Notes: a model not told the origin generated them from the letters alone. 44,033 nt of DNA from Singulisphaera sp. GP187 (GCA_945905925.1 CAMDQN010000052.1:1-44033); one strand, 5' to 3'. Positions 31,744 to 40,916 are shown, numbered from the stretch's first letter. A program made the numbers and translations.

Positions 31744-33816
31744 TCACGAAGCAGCGGGCACGGCGCGCCCAGGTTTCGCGCGGTCGGCGGGAACAAGTGT
31801 GGACACGATGGTCAGTGCCGGAAGCGTGACGCGGAACGTGGTCCCGACGCCCGGTTCGCTCTCGACTGCGAGCGTGCCGTTGAGCCGCGCGACGTATTCC
31901 TTCACGATAGCGAGGCCCAACCCGGCGTGAACGCCGGTCGCGTGGCGCGACGAGTCGGCCCGGTAGAACCGCTCGAAGATGCGGTCTCGCACCTCGGGCG
32001 TCATGCCGATACCGGTGTCGCGGACCTCGAACACGGCCGTTTCGCCGGCGCGCCGGACGGCCAACTCGATCGTGCCGTTCGGGTCGTTGTACTCCACCGC
32101 GTTGTGGAGCAAGTTCATCAGTACTTCGCGCAGTTTGCCGGGGTCGGTGTTGAGTATCACCTCCTCCTCGGCGTGAATCGAGACCGTGACGTTGTTCGCG
32201 GCAGCCAGCGGGCGGATGACTGCGGCGCACCCGGACGCGAGTTCGCCCGCGTCGATGCGAGCAACGTGCGTGTGGTCGTTGCCCGCGTCGAGCGAGGCGA
32301 GCGTCATGATCCGTTCGACCAACTGCCCGAGTTGTTTGGAGATCAACCGGCACTCTTCGAGCGTGCCGCGGTACTGTTCGGGCGTGCGCGGCTTGCGGAG
32401 GGCAACGTCGATGGTGGCGAGCAGCGACGCGATGGGCGTGCGCAGTTCGTGCGAAATGTCGGCCACGGCCTGTTTCTCCCGTGCGAATGCCCGCTGAAGG
32501 AGGGTAAGCGTCTGCGTGATGCGGGCGTGGATGGGGGCCAACTCATGGCCCAGTTCGGTGGGTACGACCGGCAGGCGGAAGTCTTTCTCCGAGACGAGAC
32601 TGACCGCGTCGGAGAGGAGGCGGAGCGGGGCGAGGCCACGGGCCACGAAGAACCAACCGCCGAGGACAAGCGCGGCGAACGTGCCCGCGCCGATGACGAC
32701 GAGCCGGGCGCGCAGGTTGACCAGTTCCTCGCGTGTCTCGGCGCGGACACGGGCCAACTGGTTGTCGCGTTCCTTCTGGTCGGCCACGAGCCGGCTGTCC
32801 AGTTCGGAGTACGGTCGCGCGGTGTGGACGATGACGCGCAGCATCATGTCCGCCCCGCGGAACGGCGGGTAATTCTTGTATTGCGCGATGACGGCGGGGG
32901 CGGGCGGGGCCGGGAGCGGCAGGAAGAACCCGATTGGGCGCCCGCCGGGCGTGGTCCCAGAAACGACCCGACGGCAGGAGCCGAGATCGGAGATGTTCAC
33001 GTCGTCGAACTTCGGTTCGACATCGGGCGCCGGCTCCAGGAACTCCGGGGCAACCAGGAGCGCGTCCTCGACCACACGCGCGCCAAGGGTGGCAACGTTC
33101 CGCCCCGCCCGGTTCGGGTAGGTGGCGACGAGTGTGAGTTGGAACTGGTACGGGCGGGCGTGATCGTCGTCCACGAGCGAGGCGCGGAGCGACTCCTGGA
33201 CGCGGGCTACGACACGGGGGCCATCGAACTCGACCCAGTTCGGATACGGGTGGTGGCGTCGGGGATCGTTCCCGCGAAGGTTTGGTTCGACCGCCGCGAC
33301 TGGAGCGAGTGCGGCAAGCAGGCTGGGACCGGGAACGAACTCCAGCATCGCCGACCGAAGCCGGAACAGCCGGGCTTCCTCGGTCGAGGCCTTTAGCGGC
33401 GGCTGAGGTTCCGCACCGCGCCCTGGCCAGCCGGGGCCGCCAAAACCACCGAAACCGCCCGGTCCACCCGGTCGCCGTTCGGGAGTATGACCGAGGAGTA
33501 TCCCACCGACCTGTGCCACGACCTGCTCGATCGGAGTGAGCCGGCGCATCGGCTCATTCTGCCCCAACAGCACGGCCGTCTTGTACTGCACTTCGGTCGC
33601 GAGCGCCTTCGCCTCGGCCATCAGGTCGGCGTCGAACTTGGCCTTCGCCTCGGCGTGGCGCGCCTTGAACGCCTGCTCGATGCGGTCTTCCTCGGACGCC
33701 TCGCGGGTGCGCACTGCCGCGTTCGCGAACCGATCGACGAGCACCCCCACCGCGCCCAGCGCGAGCGCGATCAGGACGAGCAGGTAGCCCAACAGCGAAC
33801 GCCGGATCGAGCGCAT
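31744..33816 (-). CDS. Membrane sensor histidine kinase
   Basis: A 690-residue sensor kinase. TM1 is at 10-28 and TM2 at about 372-392, enclosing a large (about 340 residue) periplasmic sensor with an unusual Gly/Pro-rich loop (GGPGGFGGFGGPGWPGRG, 117-134). A HAMP-like segment follows, then the HisKA phosphoacceptor His456 in VADISHELRTPIASL. The ATPase domain has the N-box MNLLHNAVEYNDP, G1 DTGIGM and G2 GLGLAIVKEY. It would phosphorylate the OmpR-type regulator encoded just upstream (gap 89 bases, same strand). The signal sensed is unknown. A long palindromic repeat follows the stop. Confidence 0.93.
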   Translation of the reverse strand: MRSIRRSLLGYLLVLIALALGAVGVLVDRFANAAVRTREASEEDRIEQAFKARHAEAKAKFDADLMAEAKALATEVQYKTAVLLGQNEPMRRLTPIEQVVAQVGGILLGHTPERRPGGPGGFGGFGGPGWPGRGAEPQPPLKASTEEARLFRLRSAMLEFVPGPSLLAALAPVAAVEPNLRGNDPRRHHPYPNWVEFDGPRVVARVQESLRASLVDDDHARPYQFQLTLVATYPNRAGRNVATLGARVVEDALLVAPEFLEPAPDVEPKFDDVNISDLGSCRRVVSGTTPGGRPIGFFLPLPAPPAPAVIAQYKNYPPFRGADMMLRVIVHTARPYSELDSRLVADQKERDNQLARVRAETREELVNLRARLVVIGAGTFAALVLGGWFFVARGLAPLRLLSDAVSLVSEKDFRLPVVPTELGHELAPIHARITQTLTLLQRAFAREKQAVADISHELRTPIASLLATIDVALRKPRTPEQYRGTLEECRLISKQLGQLVERIMTLASLDAGNDHTHVARIDAGELASGCAAVIRPLAAANNVTVSIHAEEEVILNTDPGKLREVLMNLLHNAVEYNDPNGTIELAVRRAGETAVFEVRDTGIGMTPEVRDRIFERFYRADSSRHATGVHAGLGLAIVKEYVARLNGTLAVESEPGVGTTFRVTLPALTIVSTLVPADRAKPGRAVPAAS

Positions 33817-33828
33817 GGAAACAAGTCC

Positions 33829-33905
33829 AAAGTCAAAAGGTAAAAGAGCGATGCGAAACGGATAACACGAGCGCGACCGAGCTGTTCCTTTTGCCTTTCT
33901 ACTTT
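33829..33905. repeat. Imperfect inverted repeat between regulator and kinase genes
   Basis: AAAGTCAAAAGGTAAAAG (33829-33846) pairs with 33888-33905 at 15 of 18 positions. The loop contains CGACCGAGCTGTT, the motif shared with 22609-22621. In the operon mRNA it would form a hairpin before the kinase start and could lower kinase expression relative to the regulator. Confidence 0.5.
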
Positions 33906-34601
33906 TTACTTCGCTGCAAGCGGGGGGTCGTCGTCGCCGCGGAGCATGTACCCCTCGCCCCAGCGGGTGAGAATCAGCGCCGGCTCGAAACCCTTATCGA
34001 CCTTGTTCCGCAAGTACCGGATGTACACGTCCACCACGTTCGACGTGTTCTCGTCGTACTCGTCGTAGAGGTGTTCCCAGATCATGCTGCGCGTCACCAC
34101 CTTGCCCCGGTGGTACGCGAGGAACTCCAACAGGGCGTACTCGCGCGGGGTAAGGTGAACGGCCTGTCCCGCACGGCGGACGGTGCGCGCGGCGGTGTCG
34201 ATCTCCAGGTCGTAGCACCGCAGCACCGGGTCTTTCTGCTGGTGCCCGCGACGGACCAGCGCGCGGATGCGGGCGAACAACTCGTCCATCTCGAACGGTT
34301 TGGGGAGATAATCGTCGGCACCAGCGTCTAAGCCCGTCACCTTGTCGTTCGTCGTGGTCCGCGCGGTAAGCATCAGGACGTGCGTGTTGACCCCGGAACT
34401 CCGCCACCGCTTGAGGAGCGTCAGCCCGTCCACCTTCGGGAGCATCACGTCGAGCACGACCACGTCATAGGACGTGCTCCGGCACTTCACGTCCGCTTCG
34501 TCGCCGTCGGTCGCGACGTCAACGGCGAACCCCTCCTCTTCCAGCCCTTGTCGGAGAGCCTTCACGAGCGGCTGGTGATCTTCGACGAGCAACACTCGCA
34601 C
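33906..34601 (-). CDS. OmpR/PhoB-family response regulator
   Basis: A 231-residue two-domain regulator. The receiver has the acidic pair VEDHQ, phosphoacceptor Asp51 in VVVLDVMLPKVDG, Thr in LMLTART and Lys in DDYLPKPFEMDEL. The C-terminal winged helix (about 130-225) has HLTPREYALLEFLAYHRGKV, TSNVVDVYIRYLRNKVDKG and TRWGEGYML, typical of OmpR/PhoB DNA-binding domains. GTG 34601 is chosen because AGAGGATGA lies just upstream and the receiver fold begins directly; the frame to 34841 adds 80 non-conserved residues. Partner of the kinase encoded at 31744-33816, same operon. Confidence 0.93.
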   Translation of the reverse strand: MRVLLVEDHQPLVKALRQGLEEEGFAVDVATDGDEADVKCRSTSYDVVVLDVMLPKVDGLTLLKRWRSSGVNTHVLMLTARTTTNDKVTGLDAGADDYLPKPFEMDELFARIRALVRRGHQQKDPVLRCYDLEIDTAARTVRRAGQAVHLTPREYALLEFLAYHRGKVVTRSMIWEHLYDEYDENTSNVVDVYIRYLRNKVDKGFEPALILTRWGEGYMLRGDDDPPLAAK

Positions 34602-34764
34602 GGGTTCATCCTCTTGGTAGGAGGTTCCCACCACAACACTTGAGTTTACCCGCTCCGAATGAAGTGGGCATGAGAAAATGAAACGGGAAACGCGCGAACG
34701 GGACTCGCATCGCCCTTGCGGGTCGAGCGATACACGGCGTTTGTTCTTCTGTCCTCTCGCTCGC

Positions 34765-35625
34765 CTACCAGTCGTTGCCGAGAACCGCGCCGTCGTTAGG
34801 AAGCACGGCCTGGCGCCAGGTGAGCGGCCGGATGGATACACTCACCGACCGCGAGCTGCCGTCGGCGAGACCGACGAGGATGCCCGAGTGGTAGAACGTT
34901 TGCGGCAAATCCGGGTCACACGCGCTCGCGGCGGGCGACACTTGAAACGCTGTGCCGACTCCGCTCGCGTCCGGGATCTTCTGGCCGAAGAACGCGCCGA
35001 ACGTGACCAGATAGCCGTTGTAGCCTTTGATATCGAGGGCCGCGTAAAGCGAGCCGCCGGACCCGCACTTCCCGGCCTTCGCCGCAAACATGATCGTGTT
35101 CGATGTGCCGTCCGGGAACGACTTGTCGAGGCTCGCGCCGCCATCTACGACCCCGGTCGCGCCGGCGGTCGGCAGCCCGAAGATGTGACCGTTCGCGGCG
35201 TAGTTCCCGACCGGCAAGCCGTCGGGCCCGATACCGTCGGGCGTGGTCGGGTCGTTCCGCGACGTGTACGTCTTGATCGGCACCTTCGCCCAGGCATCGG
35301 TCGCGGTGCTCACGCCGTTGTACACGCCGCTCTGTTCGAGGTACGGAGTGAGCAGCACCCAGTACGAGACGAGAAGCCACGCGGTCGTGTTCCCGGAACT
35401 GGCGGTGTACCGGGTGCCGATGAGCGCGAGCATCCGACCGTTCACGTCGTTGGAGTGGTGCGTCGCGATACCGCACTGCTTGATGTTGTTTATGTCAGAG
35501 GTTCGCGCCGCAGCCTGCCGCACTCGCTGGATCGCGGGGAGCAGCAACCCGATCAGTATCGCGATGATCGCAATCACGACCAACAACTCAATGAGTGTGA
35601 AGGCGCGGTGACGAGCAGAACTCAT
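34765..35625 (-). CDS. DUF1559 type IV pilin-like protein
   Basis: A 286-residue protein of the planctomycete DUF1559 family. A prepilin signal, [20 protein letters not shown], has the Phe-Thr-Leu-Ile-Glu processing site and a hydrophobic helix, followed by [20 protein letters not shown]. The globular domain ends with [21 protein letters not shown]. The usual H-x9-DG tail motif appears here as H-x8-DG. It is exported and processed by a prepilin peptidase, then probably assembled into a pseudopilus or surface structure; planctomycetes have tens of copies. ATG 35625 is chosen since it puts the signal at the N-terminus; 39 upstream residues in frame are not pilin-like. Confidence 0.92.
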   Translation of the reverse strand: MSSARHRAFTLIELLVVIAIIAILIGLLLPAIQRVRQAAARTSDINNIKQCGIATHHSNDVNGRMLALIGTRYTASSGNTTAWLLVSYWVLLTPYLEQSGVYNGVSTATDAWAKVPIKTYTSRNDPTTPDGIGPDGLPVGNYAANGHIFGLPTAGATGVVDGGASLDKSFPDGTSNTIMFAAKAGKCGSGGSLYAALDIKGYNGYLVTFGAFFGQKIPDASGVGTAFQVSPAASACDPDLPQTFYHSGILVGLADGSSRSVSVSIRPLTWRQAVLPNDGAVLGNDW

Positions 35626-35829
35626 GAGGCGCTCAGTCGAGACAGACGGGCGAGAATTGACGTGGCGCACGCAGCCAGGATACGGAATCGTTCCGTGAAA
35701 TGTTGTACCGAAAGTGGCATTCGTCGCTGTTGCTGGTCGCAAGCATCGATGATTCCAAAGGCTCGATTATCCAGGAACCGGACGAGTTGGCCGAAAGCCC
35801 GCAGAGCACGGGGAAGACATCGCCCCAAC

Positions 35830-35869
35830 AGGTCGTGTCAGTCGAAGGCGACATCCACTGACACGACCT
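35830..35869. repeat. Exact 13-bp inverted repeat
   Basis: AGGTCGTGTCAGT (35830-35842) and ACTGACACGACCT (35857-35869) with a 14-base loop. Possible terminator or operator; no T-run follows on either strand. Confidence 0.6.
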
Positions 35870-35908
35870 ACCACGTTCGATACATCTTCGGGAAGGACGG
35901 AGCCGCAC

Positions 35909-36043
35909 GTGGTCGAGTACCTGCTGAAGCAGATGATGGCCACCATCGAATATGAGAGCACCGATCCCGATAGCCCGCTGGCCAACTGCCACGTCCGGTG
36001 CGAGGTGAAGTTGGGTGGCTTGAAGGACAACCGGAAGTCGTGA
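35909..36043 (+). CDS. Short unidentified open frame (44 aa)
   Basis: GTG 35909 behind GGAG opens VVEYLLKQMMATIEYESTDP, continues DSPLANCHVRCEVKLGG and ends LKDNRKS. Composition is protein-like. The preceding sequence in another frame reads TTYHVRYIFGKDG, also protein-like, so this may be the end of a slightly longer gene broken by a frameshift. Not recognised. Confidence 0.3.
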   Translation: MVEYLLKQMMATIEYESTDPDSPLANCHVRCEVKLGGLKDNRKS

Positions 36044-36146
36044 ACGCGAACGGGCGGGCCGAATGCGGCCAGAAACGCAACGGCGGCAAATCCAGGTCGT
36101 CGCCGTCGCGTCTGTGTGTCAGGTTGGCTTCTTCGGGTGCTGTTTA

Positions 36147-37283
36147 CTACTTGTTCTTGGGTTGGGTGTAGGACAGTGCTATAAGGGCGTAACCGGTCAC
36201 GAGGTTCGGGTCGCCTTCCATCCAACGGTCGGTTTCGTTCACGAAACTGCCATCGGCCTTCTGGCGCTTCGCGATGGCCGCGGTGAGGTCCGCACGCCAG
36301 TCATGCTTCACGCCCTTCGCGTCGGTGAACTGGTCGATGTTCAGTGCGTCCATCGTCTTGGCGAACGTGTGGTAGTAGTAGAACAGCCCGCGCTGACTGT
36401 TCGCTTCGGGCATGCCGGGGTTGCTGTCGAGCGTGTAGTTCTTGCCGATCCACTCCAGCGCCTTTTTCAGGCGCTCGTCGTCTTTCGAGACGCCGCAGTA
36501 GATCATGCTCTTCACGCCAGCGTAGGTCATACTGCCGTAACCGCCCATGTCGTTCTTCGTGTCGTCGCTACGCCGGTTCTCGCCACCGTTGGCCCCGGTG
36601 TACGCGAAACTGCCGTCGTTGTTCTTTTCGGCCCACGGTGCGGTGTTGTATTCGCTCTTGAAGTTCTGACACCGGCTCACGAACACCAGCGCGTTCTTGA
36701 ACGCCTTGTCGTCCTTCGACACGCCGGCTTCCTTCAGCGCCTCGAGGAAGAATGCGGTGTTCGACAGGTCCGGGCGAGACTTGTCGCCCGCGTAGCCGGC
36801 TCCGCCGTAGTAGTCGCTGTCGGCCTTCTTGCCGCGGCCCTCGTCCCACTGGTACTCCTTGAGGTACTTCGTCGCGTTGCCGACCACCGCTTTGTACTTG
36901 TCGCCTTTGTTCGCGGCGTTGAGCGCCATGATGTTGATGCTGGTGGTGTAGTTGATGAGCGTGGCCTTCGCGTCGTCGCCCGCGATGTGCCCGGATTTTG
37001 GGTTCACCAGTGATTCGACGAACTTCACGCCGTTCGCGACGGGTGCTTCGTCCGGCTTGGTGCCGGTGCGGATGAGACCGACAACGACAATGCCGGTGAC
37101 GCCGCGATTCTGTGGTTCCGCGGACCAACTGCCGTCTTCCTTCTGCGACTTCTTGAGGAACGCGCCGGCCTTCTCGACGGTCGTCTTCCAGGCATCGTCT
37201 TTCGGCTGCGCGGCCGACGGTGCGGGTACGAGCGCGGCGGCCACCGCGAACGCGAACAGGGGCGCGAGCAAACGCTTCTTCAT
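36147..37283 (-). CDS. Secreted prenyltransferase/squalene-cyclase-fold protein
   Basis: A 378-residue exported protein with a signal peptide (residues 1-25). The mature part contains repeats of the alpha-toroid fold shared by prenyltransferases, squalene cyclases and terpene cyclases: FLKKSQKEDGSWSAEPQN near the N-terminus, RPDLSNTAFFLEALKEAG, then MGGYGSMTYAGVKSMIYCG and IAKRQKADGSFVNETDRWME. The QW-like boxes (K-x-Q-x-x-DGSW/F) are clear, but no DxDD or metal motif of a cyclase is evident, so I do not assign a reaction. Planctomycetes carry secreted proteins of this type of unknown function. GGAG lies nine bases before ATG 37283. Confidence 0.8.
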   Translation of the reverse strand: MKKRLLAPLFAFAVAAALVPAPSAAQPKDDAWKTTVEKAGAFLKKSQKEDGSWSAEPQNRGVTGIVVVGLIRTGTKPDEAPVANGVKFVESLVNPKSGHIAGDDAKATLINYTTSINIMALNAANKGDKYKAVVGNATKYLKEYQWDEGRGKKADSDYYGGAGYAGDKSRPDLSNTAFFLEALKEAGVSKDDKAFKNALVFVSRCQNFKSEYNTAPWAEKNNDGSFAYTGANGGENRRSDDTKNDMGGYGSMTYAGVKSMIYCGVSKDDERLKKALEWIGKNYTLDSNPGMPEANSQRGLFYYYHTFAKTMDALNIDQFTDAKGVKHDWRADLTAAIAKRQKADGSFVNETDRWMEGDPNLVTGYALIALSYTQPKNK

Positions 37284-37461
37284 GGTGAACACTCCGCAGT
37301 AGAGGGGCTTGCCTTCATACTACGCTGCAAATCTGGAGCCTGAAGTGAAAAGGCCGTGGGGCGCGGAATGACCACGCGCGAGCAATCCGTGACCGCGCAC
37401 CCCGGATTGACCGCTGTTCCGCTTCTGTGCGATAACCTCGCACCTTCGTGGAGGCGGGAGC

Positions 37462-39165
37462 ATGGATGCGGCGGAACACACGGGCGTGATCGCGTGGTGC
37501 CGGTTCCTCTTCACGGGAATCCTGTTCCCCGGAACCGCCGACCCCGATACGCGCATTCGCCGACTCTCGCTTCTCCTTGTGCTGCTTCTTCCGGCGGTGC
37601 TGCTCTACCCGACACGCGGCTTCCACCTGCTCGAACCGGACGAAGGGCGCTACGCGCAAATCCCCAAGGAGATGCTGCAAAGCGGTTCGTGGGTGGTGCC
37701 GACGCTTCAGGGCGAACCGTACCTCGACAAACCGCCGCTGATGTACTGGCTGACGGCGCTGAGCTATCGCGTGTTCGGCATCACGCCGGCAGCGGCGCGG
37801 CTCGTGCCCGCGTTGTGCGTACATCTCACGATTCTCGCGGTGTACCTGATCGGCCGTCGGAGTGTCGGCGAACGCTCCGCGCTCTGGGCGGCGCTGCTAC
37901 TGACGGTCGCGCCCGGGTTCGTGAGCGTCGCACGCCTGCTGTTGCTCGACGGTCTGCTCGTGTTGTGCGTGACGACATCCGTGCTGTGCGGTTTCGAGGC
38001 CGTGCGAACCGGCGTGTTGAAGAAGAAGTGGTGGCTGGCGGCGGCGCTCGCGTCGGGGTTGGGGTTCCTCACGAAAGGGCCGATCTCGGAAGTGCTGTTG
38101 TTCGTGCCGCTGTGGGCGTACTCGTTTTTGGCGAGCAAGAACCTCTCCCCCCAACCCCCTCCCCTACGAAGGGAGGGGGAGAAAGAACAGAAAACAGAAG
38201 GCTCGTCTTCTCTGTCTCCCCCTCCCTTCGTAGGGGAGGGGGATGGGGGGAGAGGTTCTGCCCCCGTCGCGTGGTACTGGTACCTCGCGTTCTTCGGCGT
38301 GGTGGTCGCGGTGAACCTGCCGTGGTACATCGCGATGTACTTGCGCGAACCGCAGTTCCTGAAGTACTTCTTCTGGGAACACAACGTGATGCGGTTCCTT
38401 CAGCCGTTCGACCACCTGCAACCAATCTGGTACTACGTCCCGCTCTTGCTCGGCGGACTGCTGCCGGGGACGATCCTCCTCGCGGCGTATTTCTGGAGGC
38501 TGCTTCGCGGATCGGCGGAAGACGGCGTGAACCGGTCGTCCGCAGGCGGGTTCTGGCTGCTCACCGGTGCGTGGTGCGTGTTCTTCTTCAGTTGCTCGGG
38601 GAGCAAACTCCCCACCTACATCCTCCCCGCGTACCCGTTCCTGTGTCTCGCGGTGGGCGAATTCGTCGCGCGCACGAAATGGAACGTCTGGTTCCGCACT
38701 CGCGCGATGGTCGGAAGCATGGCGGTGTTCATGCTCGTCGCGCATCACGTCGCGGTGCCGTGGTACGCGAAGGAGCGGTCGCCGTATGGCAACCCGGAGA
38801 TGATCGGGCGATTCGTGAGTGATCCCGACGTGGCGGTGGTGTGCTTCCCGCGGCACTGCGACTCGCTCGCGTTTTACCACGACCGTTCGGATATGCGGAA
38901 CGTGCGCACCAAGAACGTGAACCAGCTCATGATGGACTGCCACCACCGGTCGCGAACGGTGATCCTGTTCACGCACCGCGACTCGTTTAGCGGCTTCAAG
39001 AACGCGCTGCCGCCAAGCCTGGAGATTGTGGAAACGACCACGTTCAAGCGCAAAGGGAGCGGGTCGATCCTCGACAAGTTCGCGGGTTCGACGCCGTGGG
39101 GCTTGTGCGACGTGGCGGTTGTCGTACCGAAGTACCACGTCCCGCCGAAGGACGGAGCAGAGTAA
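37462..39165 (+). CDS. GT39/ArnT-like membrane glycosyltransferase with palindromic insert
   Basis: A 567-residue multi-pass membrane protein of the ArnT/protein-mannosyltransferase type, which moves sugars from lipid carriers to acceptors outside the cytoplasm. Family marks: HLLEPDEGRYAQIPKEML with the catalytic acidic pair near residue 58, then SWVVPTLQGEPYLDKPPLMY. About ten hydrophobic helices follow. Residues 227-266 (NLSPQPPPLRREGEKEQ to GGRGSAP) come from a 118-bp palindromic element inserted in frame between two helices; removing it joins YSFLASK to VAWYWYLAF, a normal family loop. The last 120 residues form a soluble domain. ATG 37462 has GGGAG upstream. The gene probably still works, since no stop was introduced. 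Confidence 0.85.
   Translation: MDAAEHTGVIAWCRFLFTGILFPGTADPDTRIRRLSLLLVLLLPAVLLYPTRGFHLLEPDEGRYAQIPKEMLQSGSWVVPTLQGEPYLDKPPLMYWLTALSYRVFGITPAAARLVPALCVHLTILAVYLIGRRSVGERSALWAALLLTVAPGFVSVARLLLLDGLLVLCVTTSVLCGFEAVRTGVLKKKWWLAAALASGLGFLTKGPISEVLLFVPLWAYSFLASKNLSPQPPPLRREGEKEQKTEGSSSLSPPPFVGEGDGGRGSAPVAWYWYLAFFGVVVAVNLPWYIAMYLREPQFLKYFFWEHNVMRFLQPFDHLQPIWYYVPLLLGGLLPGTILLAAYFWRLLRGSAEDGVNRSSAGGFWLLTGAWCVFFFSCSGSKLPTYILPAYPFLCLAVGEFVARTKWNVWFRTRAMVGSMAVFMLVAHHVAVPWYAKERSPYGNPEMIGRFVSDPDVAVVCFPRHCDSLAFYHDRSDMRNVRTKNVNQLMMDCHHRSRTVILFTHRDSFSGFKNALPPSLEIVETTTFKRKGSGSILDKFAGSTPWGLCDVAVVVPKYHVPPKDGAE
38140..38257. repeat. 118-bp palindromic element inside the glycosyltransferase gene
   Basis: Arms 38140-38182 and 38215-38257 are inverted copies over 43 positions with one mismatch. 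Each arm also contains an internal inverted pair (CCCTCCCCTACGAAGGGAGG). The element is open in the host frame and encodes a Pro/Gly/Glu/Arg-rich peptide. A second copy lies at 42098-42213. Confidence 0.9.
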
Positions 39166-39175
39166 AACAAAAACT

Positions 39176-39287
39176 GATCTCACGCAAAGCCGCGAAGACG
39201 CAAAGAAGACAAGAGAGAACACTGTCTTTTCAAGAGCAGAACTCTTTCTCTTGTCTTCTTTGCGTCTTCGCGGCTTTGCGTGAGATC
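39176..39287. terminator. Two-way intrinsic terminator with 41-bp perfect stem
   Basis: The arm 39176-39216 (GATCTCACGCAAAGCCGCG and onward) is exactly inverted at 39247-39287. It is flanked by AAAAAC on the left and GTTTTT on the right, so each strand has a stem followed by a T-run. It fills the gap between the convergent glycosyltransferase and GspF-like genes. Confidence 0.9.
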
Positions 39288-39291
39288 GTTT

Positions 39292-40311
39292 TTATCCGCC
39301 GAGGGCGGTGAGGTAGACTCCCGCGATGCGGAAGATGAAGAAGATGATCATGAGCGCGACCATCGCGTAGATCGCGTACCCGGTGAACTGCGCCGCGATC
39401 TTCATCTTGCGCTCGGCGTCCTCGCGGTAGCGGTTCGCGAGCCGCTCCATCGTCTCGGACGTGTTCCCGGTTTCCTCGCCGACCCTGAGCGTTTCGCGGA
39501 ACTCCACCGGGAACGGTGCGCGCGACGCGTCGATCGCTTCGAGCAGTTCGCCGCCGCGCTTCACCACCTCGATCGCTCGCGCCTCGCCCGATTGAAACCG
39601 CGAGTTGCACGTCGCGCGGAAGCAGTAGTGCAGTGTCGTTTCGGCGCGCAGCCCGGCTTCGGCGCACATGCGCAGCGCCACCGCGAAACGCAACACCGCG
39701 AACGCGAGCAACGCCGGCCCCCATCCCGGCACGTTCAGGAACATTCCTTCGAGTCTCGCCCGGAATCGCACGTTCTCGGTCGCGAACTTCAACACGAGAA
39801 GGATTCCGCCCGCGAACGCGGCGCCGCACATGAGGAACGTGAGCGCGCCCGCCGTGCCGGTCAGCCCGAAGCCGATCGGGTCGATGTTGCTGCCCAACGC
39901 GCCGAGGATGAAGATCAGCCCGGAGATGACGAGAACAGCCGCGCAGTACTGGAACGCCGGGTACATCATCTGCGCGCGGAAGTTCCGCTGTGTGGTGAGC
40001 GCGGACGAGTAATACTCTTCGAGTTCCTGGAACGTGTCTTCGAGGCGCCCGGTCTGCTCGCCCACCGCGACCAGTTCCACGAACAGCGGCGGGAACTTGT
40101 CGCGGTGAGGTTCGAGCGCCGCTTCGAGCGAACTGCCCTTGCCGAGCTTTTCTCCGAACTCTTTCGCGAGCGAGCGGAGCGCGCGCGGCCCGGACTTTCC
40201 CTGTTGTTTGAAGATGCGCACCGGGTCGAGTCCGGCGCTCAGGCTGAACCGCAGCGACCGGCACCACTCCACGAGTGCGGGCAGCGGACATTTCGAGGAT
40301 GAGAAGAGCAT
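39292..40311 (-). CDS. GspF/PilC-type inner-membrane protein of a type II secretion or pilus system
   Basis: A 339-residue membrane protein with two GspF domains: residues about 12-135 (SLSAGLDPVRIFKQQGKSGP, VGEQTGRLEDTFQELEEYY) and about 210-330 (MCAEAGLRAETTLHYCF, LRVGEETGNTSETMERLANRY). Hydrophobic helices lie near 137-160, 170-192 and 315-335. The repeated VGE-x-TG motif is characteristic. GspF/PilC proteins form the platform that couples the assembly ATPase to pseudopilins, so it may serve DUF1559-type pilins such as the one encoded at 34765. No other secretion gene is adjacent, so this is an orphan copy. Confidence 0.9.
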   Translation of the reverse strand: MLFSSSKCPLPALVEWCRSLRFSLSAGLDPVRIFKQQGKSGPRALRSLAKEFGEKLGKGSSLEAALEPHRDKFPPLFVELVAVGEQTGRLEDTFQELEEYYSSALTTQRNFRAQMMYPAFQYCAAVLVISGLIFILGALGSNIDPIGFGLTGTAGALTFLMCGAAFAGGILLVLKFATENVRFRARLEGMFLNVPGWGPALLAFAVLRFAVALRMCAEAGLRAETTLHYCFRATCNSRFQSGEARAIEVVKRGGELLEAIDASRAPFPVEFRETLRVGEETGNTSETMERLANRYREDAERKMKIAAQFTGYAIYAMVALMIIFFIFRIAGVYLTALGG

Positions 40312-40319
40312 CTTGAGCT

Positions 40320-40448
40320 TGGTGTTTCGTGTATCGGTTTTCGGTCAATGGCGTAACTTCAACTGTGGCGCATGACAGACGCCGCTCAACGGTCATTGTG
40401 TCACGGAGTCGCGCGATCTGCGCCGGGTAATGTGGACGAAACACCAAA
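40320..40448. repeat. 12-bp inverted repeat around the DUF309 gene start
   Basis: TTGGTGTTTCGT (40320-40331) recurs inverted as ACGAAACACCAA (40437-40448), the latter followed by ACACTAAACACGAAGCACC of the same composition. The right copy lies inside the possible N-terminal coding sequence of the DUF309 gene. Confidence 0.4.
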
Positions 40449-40824
40449 CACTAAACACGAAGCACCCGACACACCCGATCCGCGATTCCTCGCGGGCGTT
40501 GCGCTGTTCAACCGGCATGAGTTCTTCGACGCTCACGAAGTGTGGGAAGACCTGTGGAACGACTGCGCCGCGACGGATCGTAGGTTCTATCAGGCGCTGA
40601 TTCAGGCTGCGGTCGCGGCGTATCACTGGGAACGCGGGAACGCGACCGGCGCCGCACGCCTGTATCACTCGGGGCGCCGCTACATGGAGTCGTTCCGCCC
40701 GGTGTACCTGGGGCTGGCGGTCGATGCGTTCTGGGACGCGATGGCAGCGTATCTCGCCGGCGCGTTGGGCGAAACGAACGCGCCGGCAGTGGCGCCGCCT
40801 GTGATCGTGCTTCGAGAGGTGTAA
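40372..40824 (+). CDS. DUF309 protein
   Basis: Up to 150 residues. The core is a DUF309 domain: GVALFNRHEFFDAHEVWEDL, then FYQALIQAAVAAYHWERGN and GAARLYHSGRRYMESF, a small helical bundle with conserved His/Glu residues. Function unknown in bacteria; cytoplasmic. The first 40 residues are not conserved and include a segment (ETPNTKHEAPDTPD) made by a repeat. GTG 40432 would give 130 residues and may be the true start; neither start has a good ribosome binding site. Divergent from the GspF-like gene and followed by the enolase-superfamily gene. Confidence 0.8.
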   Translation: MTDAAQRSLCHGVARSAPGNVDETPNTKHEAPDTPDPRFLAGVALFNRHEFFDAHEVWEDLWNDCAATDRRFYQALIQAAVAAYHWERGNATGAARLYHSGRRYMESFRPVYLGLAVDAFWDAMAAYLAGALGETNAPAVAPPVIVLREV

Positions 40825-40916
40825 AGCGATCTTCACCAAATACAACAACTCAATCGCGCCCCAGCGCCGTTTAGCGTTGGACCCGAAGGGTCCGCGTCTC
40901 ACACACAGAATCACGC

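Larger units (their letters stand above)
35626..36146. other. 521 bp with a hairpin and at most one short open frame
   Basis: Contains the 13-bp inverted repeat at 35830-35869 and a short open frame at 35909-36043, listed separately. Otherwise I see no gene. It should hold the promoter of the pilin-like gene (35625) and the 3' end of the gene ending at 36147. Confidence 0.5.

Noticed and set aside
31516-33396. 626-codon plus-strand open frame opposite the histidine kinase
   Set aside because: The kinase on the minus strand has all expected motifs. The opposite frame also runs through the palindromic repeat and shows none.
34678-35955. Plus-strand open frame opposite the pilin-like gene
   Set aside because: Shadow frame; only its last residues (about 35870-35910) look protein-like and are noted under the short frame at 35909.
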